NCBI GenBank assembly: GCA_039814575.1
Contig: JBCCAY010000007.1
Location: forward strand, 1-64,000
DNA length: 64,000 nt
Direction: 5' to 3'
Source of the DNA: MED-G105 sp039814575
Lineage (GTDB): Bacteria > Pseudomonadota > Alphaproteobacteria > Caulobacterales > Parvularculaceae
In this document: one piece after another, positions 52,746-61,588 of the stretch
Numbering within the stretch: position 1 is the stretch's first letter
Layout: each line of letters opens with the position of its first letter
Notes under the pieces: model-generated
What the model saw: only the letters and a program-made list of their open reading frames with translations
Database searches by the model: none
Told to the model about the DNA's origin: nothing
Translations under genes and position numbers: made by a program

Positions 52746-53684
52746 ATGTCTCACCCCGCCGCCGCAACCGCCCTCCGGACGCCAGACGCGCGCTTCAACG
52801 AATTGCCGAACTGGCCCTATGCGCCCGTCTACATTGAAGACCTCAAAGGCTATGAGGGCCTGCGCTTGCATTATGTCGACGAAGGCCCGGCTGACGCCGA
52901 AACCGTATTCTTATGCATCCATGGCGAACCGAGCTGGTCGTACTTATTTCGCAAGATGATCCCCGTCTTCACAGAAGCCGGTCATCGCGCCGTCGCCGTC
53001 GATCTTTTCGGTTTTGGGCGTTCCGACAAACCCATCGACGACGATACGTACACCTATGATTTCCACCGCGACGCCCTACTCGCCTTTGTCGAACGTCTGG
53101 ATCTGAGAAATATCTGTCTCGTCGTGCAAGATTGGGGCGGCCTTCTCGGGCTCACCCTGCCGATGGCCGCGCCGGACCGCTATTCACGGCTCATCGTCAT
53201 GAACACCGGCCTACCTGGCGGCGAAGAGGCCGGCGACGGCTTCGCCGCCTGGCGGGCGTTCAACCGCTCGCAACCCGACCTCAAAGTCGGCAAGCTTATG
53301 AAACAAACAACGCCGATCCTCACCGACGCCGAAGCGGCGGCCTATGACGCGCCGTTTCCAGATCAAGCGCACAAAGCCGGCGTGCGCCGCTTTCCAGAAC
53401 TCGTCATGCTGAAAGAGCCCGGAAAGGAGCTGACGCCGCTGTCTCGCCTCGGCCTTGAGACATCCCTCGCCGCTCGGGCGTTCTGGACGAACGACTGGAC
53501 CGGCGAAAGCTTTATGGCGATCGGAATGCAAGATCCCGTACTTGGGCCACCGGCCATGCATGTCTTACGCCGCCTCATTAAAAACTGCCCAGAACCGATG
53601 GAGGTCGGCGAGGCAGGGCATTTCGTTCAAGAATGGGGCGCGCCTATCGCTGAAGCGGCCTTGGACGTCTTCAAATTAAAATGA
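52746..53684 (+). CDS. Haloalkane dehalogenase, subfamily HLD-I
   Basis: An alpha/beta hydrolase of 312 residues. The ATG at 52746 has AGAGG upstream and starts the family-like N-terminus. HGEPSWSYLFRKM provides the oxyanion and halide-side residues; VVQDWGG holds the nucleophile Asp129 and halide-binding Trp130; Asp263 in GMQDPVLGP and His292 in EAGHFVQEWG complete the triad with the same spacing as DhlA (124, 260, 289). It hydrolyses carbon-halogen bonds, substrate not predictable. Divergent from lpdA. Confidence 0.92.
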   Translation: MSHPAAATALRTPDARFNELPNWPYAPVYIEDLKGYEGLRLHYVDEGPADAETVFLCIHGEPSWSYLFRKMIPVFTEAGHRAVAVDLFGFGRSDKPIDDDTYTYDFHRDALLAFVERLDLRNICLVVQDWGGLLGLTLPMAAPDRYSRLIVMNTGLPGGEEAGDGFAAWRAFNRSQPDLKVGKLMKQTTPILTDAEAAAYDAPFPDQAHKAGVRRFPELVMLKEPGKELTPLSRLGLETSLAARAFWTNDWTGESFMAIGMQDPVLGPPAMHVLRRLIKNCPEPMEVGEAGHFVQEWGAPIAEAALDVFKLK

Positions 53685-53687
53685 TAA

Positions 53688-53709
53688 TCGTTCTTATAAG
53701 ATCGAACGA
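53688..53709. repeat. 6-bp inverted repeat behind the dehalogenase gene
   Basis: TCGTTC and GAACGA flank ten bases four bases after the dehalogenase stop. No T-run follows, so it may be a weak terminator or an operator for the serine hydrolase gene downstream. Confidence 0.3.
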
Positions 53710-53792
53710 CGTCCAGTTTTAGGCGCCGCTGCGGTCAAATAATAAGAGAACCGCCACAAGGCCGAACGCGGCCCAATCAGGAAACGTCCCTC

Positions 53793-55238
53793 ATGTCTCT
53801 CCGTCTTGCTTTAGCCGCAGCAGCGGCGTCCATCCTCCAGTGCGCCGCCCCAGCCCTTAGCGCTGAGATATCCGACGACCCAAGGGTCGCCGCCCGCTTA
53901 CGCGCCGCCAACGCCTGGCTTGAAACCTATCTCGGGCATGAAGCAGTTCCGGCCGGCTCTTTCGCGATTGTGCATGACCAAAAAATCGTCTGGGCGTCAG
54001 GCTATGGCGTCGCCGACATAAACGGGCAAGTCCCCGTCAACGCCGATACACGCTACAGCATTTGTTCAATCTCAAAACTCTTCACCAGCATCGCAGCGAT
54101 GCAGTTGCGCGACGCAGGCGAGATCGATCTTGACGCGCCGATCGACAACTATCTCGACTGGTACGCCATCAAAGACAAAGAAGGAACTGACGAACCCGTT
54201 ACGGTTCGCAACATTCTCTCCCACGTTTCGGGACTACCGCGAGAATCGGACTTTCCCTATTGGACGACGGCTGACTTTCCAACCATCGAAGCGGTCCGCG
54301 CTCGGTTGCAAGATCAAACGGAACTCTATCAGCCCTATGACCAATATCAGTACTCGAATTTAGGGATGACGCTTCTCGGCGAAATCGTTGCGGAAACGTC
54401 CGGCCAGTCTTACGACGCCTACATCAGACGTGAAATTCTCGACCCGCTCGGCATGACGTCGACGACCACTGATATGCCCGAAGCGCTGCACGGCGGTTCT
54501 CTCGCTGTCGGGTATTATGACCGCAATGGAAAAGGCGAACGCGCGGCGGTTTCTTTTTACACGACAAACGGCATTGCGCCGGCCGCGGGCTTTGCTTCGT
54601 CCGTCAATGACCTTGCTAAATTCGCGTCATGGCAATTCAGACTACGGGAGAATGGCGGCGAAGAAATCTTGGAGCGTCGCACATTGCGGGAGATGCAACG
54701 CACCCATTGGACCGACCCTCAGGGCAGTGATTATTATTGGGGTCTTGGCTTCAGGGCGAATAATGTCAATGGAGATGTCTTTTGGGGGCATTCCGGGTAT
54801 TGCCCCGGCTATCGCGCGGATCTCACCATGGCGCTCGCCGATAAGCTGGCCTACATCGCCCTCGTCAACGTCAATGACGTCGGCCCCGCCAATATCGCTC
54901 GCCAACTGCACGGGCTGACGGCTCAAAGCGTACGAGAAGCGGCGGACGACCCCCGCCGACAGCGCCGTTCGAAGCTTGCCCGGTTCGAAGGCGTCTATGC
55001 GAACGAGAACTTTAATTGGGACCAATATATCGGCTTTGACGGCGAAACACTGTTCAGCATAGAGCTTTACACGGACAGGCCCGCTGACTCGTATACGGAG
55101 TATGAGCAAATCAGCGATACCGTCTTCCGCGAGCGGCGTGACGATGGGAAAGTGTCAGACGATATGCGCTTTGAGCTTGATGACGACGGGAATGTCATCA
55201 AGCTTTGGTACCACAGCAATTATCTGAACCGGCAATAA
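53793..55238 (+). CDS. Beta-lactamase/D,D-peptidase-fold serine hydrolase, exported
   Basis: A 481-residue class C-type serine hydrolase with a signal peptide ending near APALSAE. Motifs: SISK (Ser92, Lys95), the Tyr motif YSNLG, and HSGYCPG in place of the KTG triad, common in the esterase-like branch. The C-terminal 120 residues form an extra beta-rich domain (FEGVYANENFNWDQYIGFDGETLFSIELY). It is periplasmic; the substrate may be a peptide, ester or lactone. Same strand as the dehalogenase. Confidence 0.9.
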   Translation: MSLRLALAAAAASILQCAAPALSAEISDDPRVAARLRAANAWLETYLGHEAVPAGSFAIVHDQKIVWASGYGVADINGQVPVNADTRYSICSISKLFTSIAAMQLRDAGEIDLDAPIDNYLDWYAIKDKEGTDEPVTVRNILSHVSGLPRESDFPYWTTADFPTIEAVRARLQDQTELYQPYDQYQYSNLGMTLLGEIVAETSGQSYDAYIRREILDPLGMTSTTTDMPEALHGGSLAVGYYDRNGKGERAAVSFYTTNGIAPAAGFASSVNDLAKFASWQFRLRENGGEEILERRTLREMQRTHWTDPQGSDYYWGLGFRANNVNGDVFWGHSGYCPGYRADLTMALADKLAYIALVNVNDVGPANIARQLHGLTAQSVREAADDPRRQRRSKLARFEGVYANENFNWDQYIGFDGETLFSIELYTDRPADSYTEYEQISDTVFRERRDDGKVSDDMRFELDDDGNVIKLWYHSNYLNRQ

Positions 55239-55305
55239 CGCCGAACAACAAGGTCAAATCTGCAAAGCGTCGTTCAGCAATGACGAGACCCGGCCGAGCG
55301 ACGCT

Positions 55306-56349
55306 TTAATCCAAATGATAGCCGGGCGTTGATTTTGACAGCGCGATTTCTTCGTCGTTCATCACCTCTTCGACAGAAGCGAAGAGCGGCGTCGTCAAAT
55401 ACCGCTCGCCCGTGTCCGGCAACATGCAGAGGATTGTCGCGCCTGGCTCGGCTGCTTTGGCGACGTCCATCGCCGTCGCGAATGTCGAGCCGCCGGAGAC
55501 GCCGGTGAAAATGCCTTCTTTCGCCGCGAGTTCTCGCGACCAATGCATACCGTCCGCCGCGTCCACTTTTAGAACCTGGTCGATCACGCCTTTATCGATC
55601 GCTTCTTGCGCGACCAGCGGAATAAAGTCAGGCGTCCACCCTTGAATCGGATGCGGCGACCAGGCCGGGTGCGTGCCGGCCGGTGAGCCATCCGGGTTAC
55701 GTTCTTGCGGCGTGCCATCCGTAAAAAGCGCCGCGCCGCCGGGCTCGCTGACCACAATCTTCGTATCCGGACGTTCGGCTTTCAATACTCGGGAAACGCC
55801 GGCGAGCGTACCGCCGGTGCCCCAGCCCGTCACCCAATAATCGAGCGCCCGGCCTTTAAAGTCATCGACAATCTCGCGGCCCGTGGTGCGTTCATGCATG
55901 TCGGCGTTTGCGGCGTTTTCAAACTGCCGCGTCATGAACCAGCCGTTCGCTTCAGCAAGTTCGCGCGCCTTATCGACCATGCCTGTGCCTTTGGCCTTGG
56001 CAGGCGTCAGCACCACTTTGGCGCCCAGATACCGCATAAGCTTGCGCCGCTCGACGGAGAATGTCTCCACCATCGTGACGACCAGCGGATAGCCTTTCGC
56101 CGCGCACACCATCGCAAGGCCGATACCGGTATTGCCGCTTGTCGCTTCAACAACTGTCTGACCGGGTTTGAGGTCGCCGGACTTTTCCGCGGCCTCAATA
56201 ACGCCGAGGGCAAGTCGGTCTTTGACAGAACTCAAGGGATTAAACGCCTCCGCCTTAACGAACATCGTGACGCCTTCCGGCGCGAGGCGGTTGATTTTGA
56301 TCACGGGCGTATTTCCGACCGTGCCGAGGACAGACTCATGAATGGCCAT
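55306..56349 (-). CDS. cysK: Cysteine synthase A
   Basis: PLP-dependent O-acetylserine sulfhydrylase, 347 residues. PLP lysine in SSVKDRLA (Lys43), the substrate loop TSGNTGIGLAMV, and the phosphate-binding GWGTGGTLAGV are present. The C-terminal extension of about 25 residues is longer than in E. coli CysK. An insertion (NPDGSPAGTHPAWSPHPIQGW) precedes the last helices. Confidence 0.93.
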   Translation of the reverse strand: MAIHESVLGTVGNTPVIKINRLAPEGVTMFVKAEAFNPLSSVKDRLALGVIEAAEKSGDLKPGQTVVEATSGNTGIGLAMVCAAKGYPLVVTMVETFSVERRKLMRYLGAKVVLTPAKAKGTGMVDKARELAEANGWFMTRQFENAANADMHERTTGREIVDDFKGRALDYWVTGWGTGGTLAGVSRVLKAERPDTKIVVSEPGGAALFTDGTPQERNPDGSPAGTHPAWSPHPIQGWTPDFIPLVAQEAIDKGVIDQVLKVDAADGMHWSRELAAKEGIFTGVSGGSTFATAMDVAKAAEPGATILCMLPDTGERYLTTPLFASVEEVMNDEEIALSKSTPGYHLD

Positions 56350-56451
56350 GCTTGCTTCTCCCTTTGCTCTTTAGAAACAGCTTTAGGAGAAGCGCACGAC
56401 CGGCGCAAATCACCGCCATGCGAGGGTGTAACAGCGGAAAGAACGATGCGT

Positions 56452-57099
56452 TTACCGAGCGCGGGGCTCCAACTGCTCAATCACAGCCATAACGGCGGCT
56501 TCTGATGTTCCCTCCAGTTCGACAAGCGCATGATCCGCGCTCGACATCATTAAAACGGATAAAGAACCATTTTCGCCGCGACGTTTAAGAGCGGGCTCGC
56601 CCGCCATCTCGACCAATTCAAGCCCCTTCTCAGCGACCATGGATTTGTCTTCGACGATGAACATGAAATCGCTGAGGTCGCGCTCCTCGCCAAAGACCCG
56701 TATCCGAACAATATTGCCCTCCTCGTCTTTAACGATTTGTTCTGCTGTTCGCCGGTCTTTCAAAAAGTCTTCGAACGTTACGGTCGACGACGCGGCGAGC
56801 GCGAAGCGAACGGACTCTGACGAGAAAACAGGGTTCGCTTGCGCGACGCGCCGTGCGATCGCCTGCAAATCCAGTCGAGTGGCGATATCGGCGGCGGCGT
56901 TTAACTTCTCTTTCGCGAGCCGATAGTCTTCAGCATCGAGCGCCGCGCCCGCCGCCTCAAGATCCGCCCTCGCCGACGCCGCCAGAGAGGCGCTGACGGT
57001 GCTTTGCTGTGCATTGGCCGCCGTCATGGCGACGAGACTAATTGCGGAGAGCACAACAAGTTTCAGAGTGCTCTTGTGAGTGAGATGCTTGTTGGACAT
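56452..57099 (-). CDS. Exported hypothetical protein
   Basis: A 215-residue protein with a signal peptide (LKLVVLSAISLVAMTAANAQQ). A helical section follows (ADLEAAGAALDAEDYRLAKEKLNAAADIATRLDLQ), then FEDFLKDRRTAEQIVKDEEGNIVRIRVFGEERDLSDF and a likely alpha/beta end. It contains no cysteine in the mature part and no recognised motif. Probably periplasmic; function unknown. Confidence 0.7.
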   Translation of the reverse strand: MSNKHLTHKSTLKLVVLSAISLVAMTAANAQQSTVSASLAASARADLEAAGAALDAEDYRLAKEKLNAAADIATRLDLQAIARRVAQANPVFSSESVRFALAASSTVTFEDFLKDRRTAEQIVKDEEGNIVRIRVFGEERDLSDFMFIVEDKSMVAEKGLELVEMAGEPALKRRGENGSLSVLMMSSADHALVELEGTSEAAVMAVIEQLEPRAR

Positions 57100-57453
57100 A
57101 GAGAGTGCGGCTCCTGTGTGGCGCGATAAGACGTAAGCAAATTATTCTGACCGTCATCAGTCATGAATGCGCGCTGACGTGCAAGGACCTCGCGAAGGAT
57201 CTAAACCGCATGTGATCGCGTGCGAACGCGCGCGCGCGGACCTGTGAAGTCATTAGCGAAAGAAGTGAAGGGTTTGCGGCACCGGTCACGGAGACAAGGA
57301 GCGCCTCACCCAATGCCCTTTTGATTACTTTATCGAACCGCATCGGTGGCGTAGGCTAAAAGCTGACGGCTACATCAACCGCCAGTGCGCCTTAAAATCC
57401 CTTTAGCGAAAGGGATGGCGAGACTAGCGAGGCGAGCGTATGAGGGGGCTGGA
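57100..57453. other. Gene-free stretch between divergent genes
   Basis: About 350 bases with a short run of six CG dinucleotides at 57227-57238. It should hold the promoters of both neighbouring genes. Nothing else is seen. Confidence 0.4.
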
Positions 57454-57738
57454 ATGTTAGAAGCGCTATTTCGGTTCGCAATCGCGGTTTTCGCGATTCT
57501 GATGATCCTGGCGGGCTCTGTCTTACTGCTGTCGCCCATACCCTTCGGCATCATCCTAATCACGCTCGGATTTTTGCTCCTCGTTACCGCCGCGCCGAGC
57601 GCCGTCAGATGGGTGCGCAAGCATTGGAAATGGTTCGACCGGCGGATGGATAATCTCGAGCGCCGATTGCCCGAATTCATCGCAAAACGATTGCGCGCCT
57701 CGGACTATGACCATGGCGAGGACAACGAAACCGACTGA
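57454..57738 (+). CDS. Small two-span membrane protein
   Basis: The ATG at 57454 is preceded by GAGGGGG, which favours it over the in-frame ATG at 57385. The 94-residue product has two hydrophobic segments (FRFAIAVFAILMILAGSVLLL and PFGIILITLGFLLLV) joined by the turn SPIPFG, then a basic amphipathic region (RKHWKWFDRRMDNLERRLPEF). It resembles the PGPGW-type small membrane proteins only loosely. Function unknown. Confidence 0.65.
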   Translation: MLEALFRFAIAVFAILMILAGSVLLLSPIPFGIILITLGFLLLVTAAPSAVRWVRKHWKWFDRRMDNLERRLPEFIAKRLRASDYDHGEDNETD

Positions 57739-57832
57739 CGTAAACACCGACTGAAGTGAGTTCTGCGCCTAAAGCGCCGGGCGCTCGCATGAGATCATGC
57801 TACGACCGGTTCAGGCGCTCAGCATACAGAAT

Positions 57833-59185
57833 CTAGAGCAACATCGCCGCTGGCTCTTCCATGAAGGATTTGAACGCCGCGAGGAATTCCGCCCCAACCG
57901 CACCATCGACAACCCGGTGGTCGCAGGTGAGCGTCACCGTCATCATGGTGGCGATCGCCATTTCACCGTCGCGAACAATCACCCGCTCCTCCCCAGCGCC
58001 GACCGACATGATCGCGCCTTGGGGCTGATTGACGATCGACGAAAATGATTTGATCCCGAACATGCCGAGATTGGACACCGAAAACGTGCCGCCTTGGTAT
58101 TCTTCCGGCTTTAGTTTGCGCGCCTTGGCGCGGCCCGCCATGTCTTTGATTTCTTCAGAAATCGTTTTGAGGCCTTTTTCTTCGGCCTTCCAAACGATCG
58201 GGGTGATGAGCCCGCCGTCAATCGCGACGGCGACGCCGATATCGGCGTGCTTGTGGCGGAGGATGCCGTCATCCGTATAAGAAGCATTAGCGCCCGGCAC
58301 GCGCATCAAGGCCATCGCCGAGGCTTTGATGATGAAATCATTGACCGAGATTTTAAACGCCCCCTCGCCGTCTTTCGGCGAGGTCGCATTCAGGCGCGCG
58401 CGCGCAGCGAGCAATTGATCGAGATTGATATCGATATTCAGTGGGAAGTGCGGGACTTCCTGATTGAACGACTGAGTGAGACGGCGCGCGATAACTTTGC
58501 GCATCCCGTCAAGCTTCACCATTTCGTAGCTGTCGGCCGGGTAGAGCGCCGGATCGACGCCCGCCGCAGGCATCGCTGCAGGCGCTTGCGAAGGGGAAGC
58601 CGCGAGCGCTTTGCCCACGCCGTCGCGCACCGCCGCTTCGACATCACGTTTAACGACGCGGCCATGGGGGCCGGTGCCTTTAATCAGCGCCAGATCTATG
58701 CCTTCATTCTTGGCGATGCGTTTTGCGAGCGGCGAGGCCAGAACTCTGTCGCCGCCAGAAGATACGGCCGAGGATATCGCAGGCGCCGTGGTGGCGGGAG
58801 CAAGAGATGGCGCCGCAACCGGCGCTGCGGCCGCCGCAGAAGCGATCTCCAACTGAGCAGGCGCAGTTGCGCCGTTCATTGGCGCGCTGGCCGGCGCTTC
58901 CGCTTGCGTTAGGGCGCCGGCGTCAATGTCGCCAGCGCTCTCGCCGTCTTCCAGCAAGACCGCGATCGGCGCGTTCACCTTCACGTTCTCGGTGCCCTCA
59001 TCGATAAGAATCTTACCGACAACGCCCTCGTCGACCGCTTCGACTTCCATCGTCGCTTTGTCGGTTTCGATTTCAGCGATTACGTCGCCGGACGCAATTG
59101 CATCACCTTCTTTGACGTTCCACTTAGAGAGCGTGCCCTCTTCCATCGTCGGCGACAGGGCGGGCATGAGGATTGGTGTGGGCAT
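57833..59185 (-). CDS. pdhC: Pyruvate dehydrogenase E2 (dihydrolipoyl acetyltransferase)
   Basis: A 450-residue acetyltransferase core protein. Lipoyl domain with Lys43 in TDKATMEVEA, an Ala/Pro linker, the peripheral-subunit-binding domain (VLASPLAKRIAKNEGIDLALIKGTGPHGRVVKRDVEAA) and the catalytic domain ending with CDHRVVDGAVGAEFL. The ATG at 59185 starts the lipoyl domain; the frame runs to 59296 through the end of the upstream gene. GGAG for this start lies inside the last codons of the gene at 59193-59870, implying coupled translation. Confidence 0.96.
   Translation of the reverse strand: MPTPILMPALSPTMEEGTLSKWNVKEGDAIASGDVIAEIETDKATMEVEAVDEGVVGKILIDEGTENVKVNAPIAVLLEDGESAGDIDAGALTQAEAPASAPMNGATAPAQLEIASAAAAAPVAAPSLAPATTAPAISSAVSSGGDRVLASPLAKRIAKNEGIDLALIKGTGPHGRVVKRDVEAAVRDGVGKALAASPSQAPAAMPAAGVDPALYPADSYEMVKLDGMRKVIARRLTQSFNQEVPHFPLNIDINLDQLLAARARLNATSPKDGEGAFKISVNDFIIKASAMALMRVPGANASYTDDGILRHKHADIGVAVAIDGGLITPIVWKAEEKGLKTISEEIKDMAGRAKARKLKPEEYQGGTFSVSNLGMFGIKSFSSIVNQPQGAIMSVGAGEERVIVRDGEMAIATMMTVTLTCDHRVVDGAVGAEFLAAFKSFMEEPAAMLL
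58940..59185 (-). repeat. Lipoyl-domain coding repeat, pdhC copy
   Basis: The first 82 codons of pdhC encode a domain identical at 76 of 82 residues to the first 82 of pdhB at 61111-61356. Both copies lie in the same orientation 2.2 kb apart. Confidence 0.9.
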
Positions 59186-59192
59186 TTTGTCT

Positions 59193-59870
59193 TCACTCCG
59201 GCTTCGGCAGAAGGGGATCGTCGGCTGGTGGTGGTAGTTCAACGTTCTCGTTTTTTGCGCGAGACTGTGAAACGATCTCATAGATATCTCGTGCAAGCCC
59301 CATCAATTCATCGCGATTGCCTACCATCTGGTTCGCCGCAAACCATAAATCATGCAATAGAGTAACAAAACCATCTGTTTTTGTTCCGTCTTTATACACT
59401 TCTTTTTGCAAATCTGCGATTTTTTCAAATATTTTGTTTTTCTTTCTACTATTTAAGTCACTTTCTTGAATTATACTTGAAATATTCGAAAGCAGTCTCT
59501 CAATTTCTTTTTTTTCGTCCGAAGACAGTATCGCATATCCAAAGTCATATATTTTATCATCAAAATAGCCGCTTAAAGCTTCGTCCATTTCAATTTCATT
59601 GCGGTGGCGTTTGGCTATGCCGGACGCCGTCCTAAAATCTTGATAGTAGGAAGTTGATTGTCGAGCCGCTAAGGAACTTACGGCGTCACTATACGGCAAC
59701 CTAGCTCGACTGGCGAACTTCACGATAAGCTGGAAAGCTGCTTCGGCCGCATCCTCGTCTTTGTCCTCGTTAGCCTCCAAATAAGATTGCAAGCGGTCAC
59801 AAATCTCAACGGCAGCTTTGCCAGGATTCGGATCGAGATCATGGAGTAGTCCTTTAATATTAATAGACAT
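59193..59870 (-). CDS. AT-rich orphan gene inserted between pdhB and pdhC
   Basis: A 225-residue mostly helical protein, predicted cytoplasmic. The middle (59380-59600) is far more AT-rich than anything else in the window. The C-terminal half contains SSDEKKEIERLLSNISSIIQESDLNSRKKNKIFEKIADLQKEV, which resembles a domain in scattered uncharacterised bacterial proteins; I cannot name it. Its tail (ELPPPADDPLLPKPE) is GC-rich and contains the pdhC ribosome-binding site; the two genes are seven bases apart. GAG near the start is a weak ribosome-binding site. Composition and position inside an otherwise universal gene pair suggest transfer. A role in defence is possible but unsupported by any motif. 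Confidence 0.8.
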   Translation of the reverse strand: MSINIKGLLHDLDPNPGKAAVEICDRLQSYLEANEDKDEDAAEAAFQLIVKFASRARLPYSDAVSSLAARQSTSYYQDFRTASGIAKRHRNEIEMDEALSGYFDDKIYDFGYAILSSDEKKEIERLLSNISSIIQESDLNSRKKNKIFEKIADLQKEVYKDGTKTDGFVTLLHDLWFAANQMVGNRDELMGLARDIYEIVSQSRAKNENVELPPPADDPLLPKPE

Positions 59871-59955
59871 CTTAGCTCTGCAACGACTTTTAGTTCATTG
59901 AACTGGGCGAGAGTACTTTGCCAGCGACACAAAACGTACAATAATTCCTCTCAAC

Positions 59956-61356
59956 TCAATTCTTATACAAAACAGCCTTAACCGCCTCGAGCACTTTCTC
60001 AGCATTCGGAAGGCTGAGCGCCTCTAAGTTCGCCGCATAGGGTAAGGGCGTATCTTCCTGGCAAACGCGGGTCGGCGGTGCGTCGAGATAATCGAACGCG
60101 TGCTGTGTCGCTTGCCAGCCGATTTCCGCGCCGACACCGAACGGGCCCCAGGCTTCTTCGACCGTCACCAGGCGGTTAGTCTTGCGAATTGAGGCGACAA
60201 TCGTATCCACATCAAGCGGGCGCAGCGTGCGCAAATCGATGACTTCCGCTGAAACACCTTCTTCAGCCAACTTCTCCGCCGCTTCCAAAGAGAACTTCAC
60301 GCCGCGGGAGTAAGAACAGATCGTCACGTCCGTCCCCTCACGGACGACTTTCGCTTTGCCGATCGGCAGAACCCAATCGTCGACAGCCGGCACGTCCATT
60401 TCATCGCCATAAAGCAGCTCGTGCTCTAAGAAAACGACCGGGTTCGGATCGCGGATCGCGGCTTTCAAAAGCCCTTTAGCGTCGGCCGCAGAATAGGGCG
60501 CGATCACCAAAAGCCCCGGCACGTGGCCGTACCAGGGCGCATAGTCTTGAGAATGTTGGGCGGCGACGCGCGAGGCGGCGGCGTTCGGTCCGCGGAAGAC
60601 GATGGGCGAGGCCATCTGCCCGCCGGACATATAGCGCGTCTTCGCTGCGGAATTGATGATGTGGTCGATCGCCTGCATGGCGAAGTTCCACGTCATGAAT
60701 TCAATGATCGGCTTTAGCCCCGCGAACGCCGCGCCGACACCGAGGCCGGCGAAGCCATGCTCGGTGATCGGCGTATCGACGACGCGCTGGGCGCCGAATT
60801 CTTGCAACAAGTCGCGACTGACTTTGTAGGCGCCCTGATATTCGGCGACCTCCTCGCCCATTAAAAAGACGTCCGGGTCGCGGCGCATCTCTTCGGCCAT
60901 GGCGTCGCGCAAGGCGTCACGGATCGTCGTCGGGACCATCTCCACGCCTTCAGGAACTTCCGGATCGGACGCCGCGATCGCGATTGGTGCAGCAGCAGCG
61001 ATCGGCGGCGCACTTTCAACGGCCGGCGCCGGCGCTTCAACGGGCGCAGCGTCCGCAGATGCAGGAGCCGCCTCCGCCGCAATCGCATTGGCGTCGATCG
61101 CGCCGGCGTCCTCGCCGTCATCTATTAAAACTGCGATAGGGACATTAACTTTGACGTTCTCTGTGCCCTCTTCGATGAGGATCTTGCCGACGACGCCCTC
61201 ATCGACGGCCTCGACTTCCATCGTCGCTTTATCGGTTTCGATCTCGGCGATGACATCGCCCGACGCGACCGCGTCGCCCTCTTTCACATTCCACTTCGAC
61301 AGCGTGCCCTCTTCCATGGTCGGCGACAGGGCGGGCATGAGAATGGGCGTTGCCAT
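59956..61356 (-). CDS. pdhB: Pyruvate dehydrogenase E1 beta subunit with N-terminal lipoyl domain
   Basis: A 466-residue subunit. Residues 1-82 form a lipoyl domain (Lys43 in TDKATMEVEA), followed by an Ala/Pro-rich linker, then the E1-beta transketolase-like domain: TIRDALRDAMAEEMRRDPDVFLMGEEVAEYQGAYKVSRDLLQEFG, and the C-terminal ICSYSRGVKFSLEAAEKL and RLVTVEEAWGPFGVGAEI. Such a fused lipoyl domain is known in alphaproteobacteria. It precedes the orphan gene and pdhC on the same strand, whereas pdhA is 18 kb away. Confidence 0.97.
   Translation of the reverse strand: MATPILMPALSPTMEEGTLSKWNVKEGDAVASGDVIAEIETDKATMEVEAVDEGVVGKILIEEGTENVKVNVPIAVLIDDGEDAGAIDANAIAAEAAPASADAAPVEAPAPAVESAPPIAAAAPIAIAASDPEVPEGVEMVPTTIRDALRDAMAEEMRRDPDVFLMGEEVAEYQGAYKVSRDLLQEFGAQRVVDTPITEHGFAGLGVGAAFAGLKPIIEFMTWNFAMQAIDHIINSAAKTRYMSGGQMASPIVFRGPNAAASRVAAQHSQDYAPWYGHVPGLLVIAPYSAADAKGLLKAAIRDPNPVVFLEHELLYGDEMDVPAVDDWVLPIGKAKVVREGTDVTICSYSRGVKFSLEAAEKLAEEGVSAEVIDLRTLRPLDVDTIVASIRKTNRLVTVEEAWGPFGVGAEIGWQATQHAFDYLDAPPTRVCQEDTPLPYAANLEALSLPNAEKVLEAVKAVLYKN
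61111..61356 (-). repeat. Lipoyl-domain coding repeat, pdhB copy
   Basis: Partner of the repeat at 58940-59185. The six differing residues are conservative (for example Ile/Val, Asp/Glu), consistent with gene conversion. Confidence 0.9.
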
Positions 61357-61588
61357 ATAGGATATTCCTTGGAGCTCTTCGGCGCAGGATCTTCATTGGC
61401 GCGCCCCCAAAAAGGCGGGTGGGACGCGCGTTAAATCTCGATAAACGACGACGCGACGACGTTGGTCATGTCGACCTTTCGAGGGCGTATTAGCCGCAAT
61501 CGCCGCTCGACGACAAGTCGTCCCGCAACACTAACGCCGCCTATTTGGCGTTATGCCGGAAGATGCTCAATAATGGAGGTAAGTTAGA

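Noticed and set aside
57227..57238. Run of six CG dinucleotides
   Set aside because: Too short to claim special structure in GC-rich DNA.
58247..58912. Plus-strand frame of 221 codons opposite pdhC
   Set aside because: Antisense to a conserved enzyme; no independent support.
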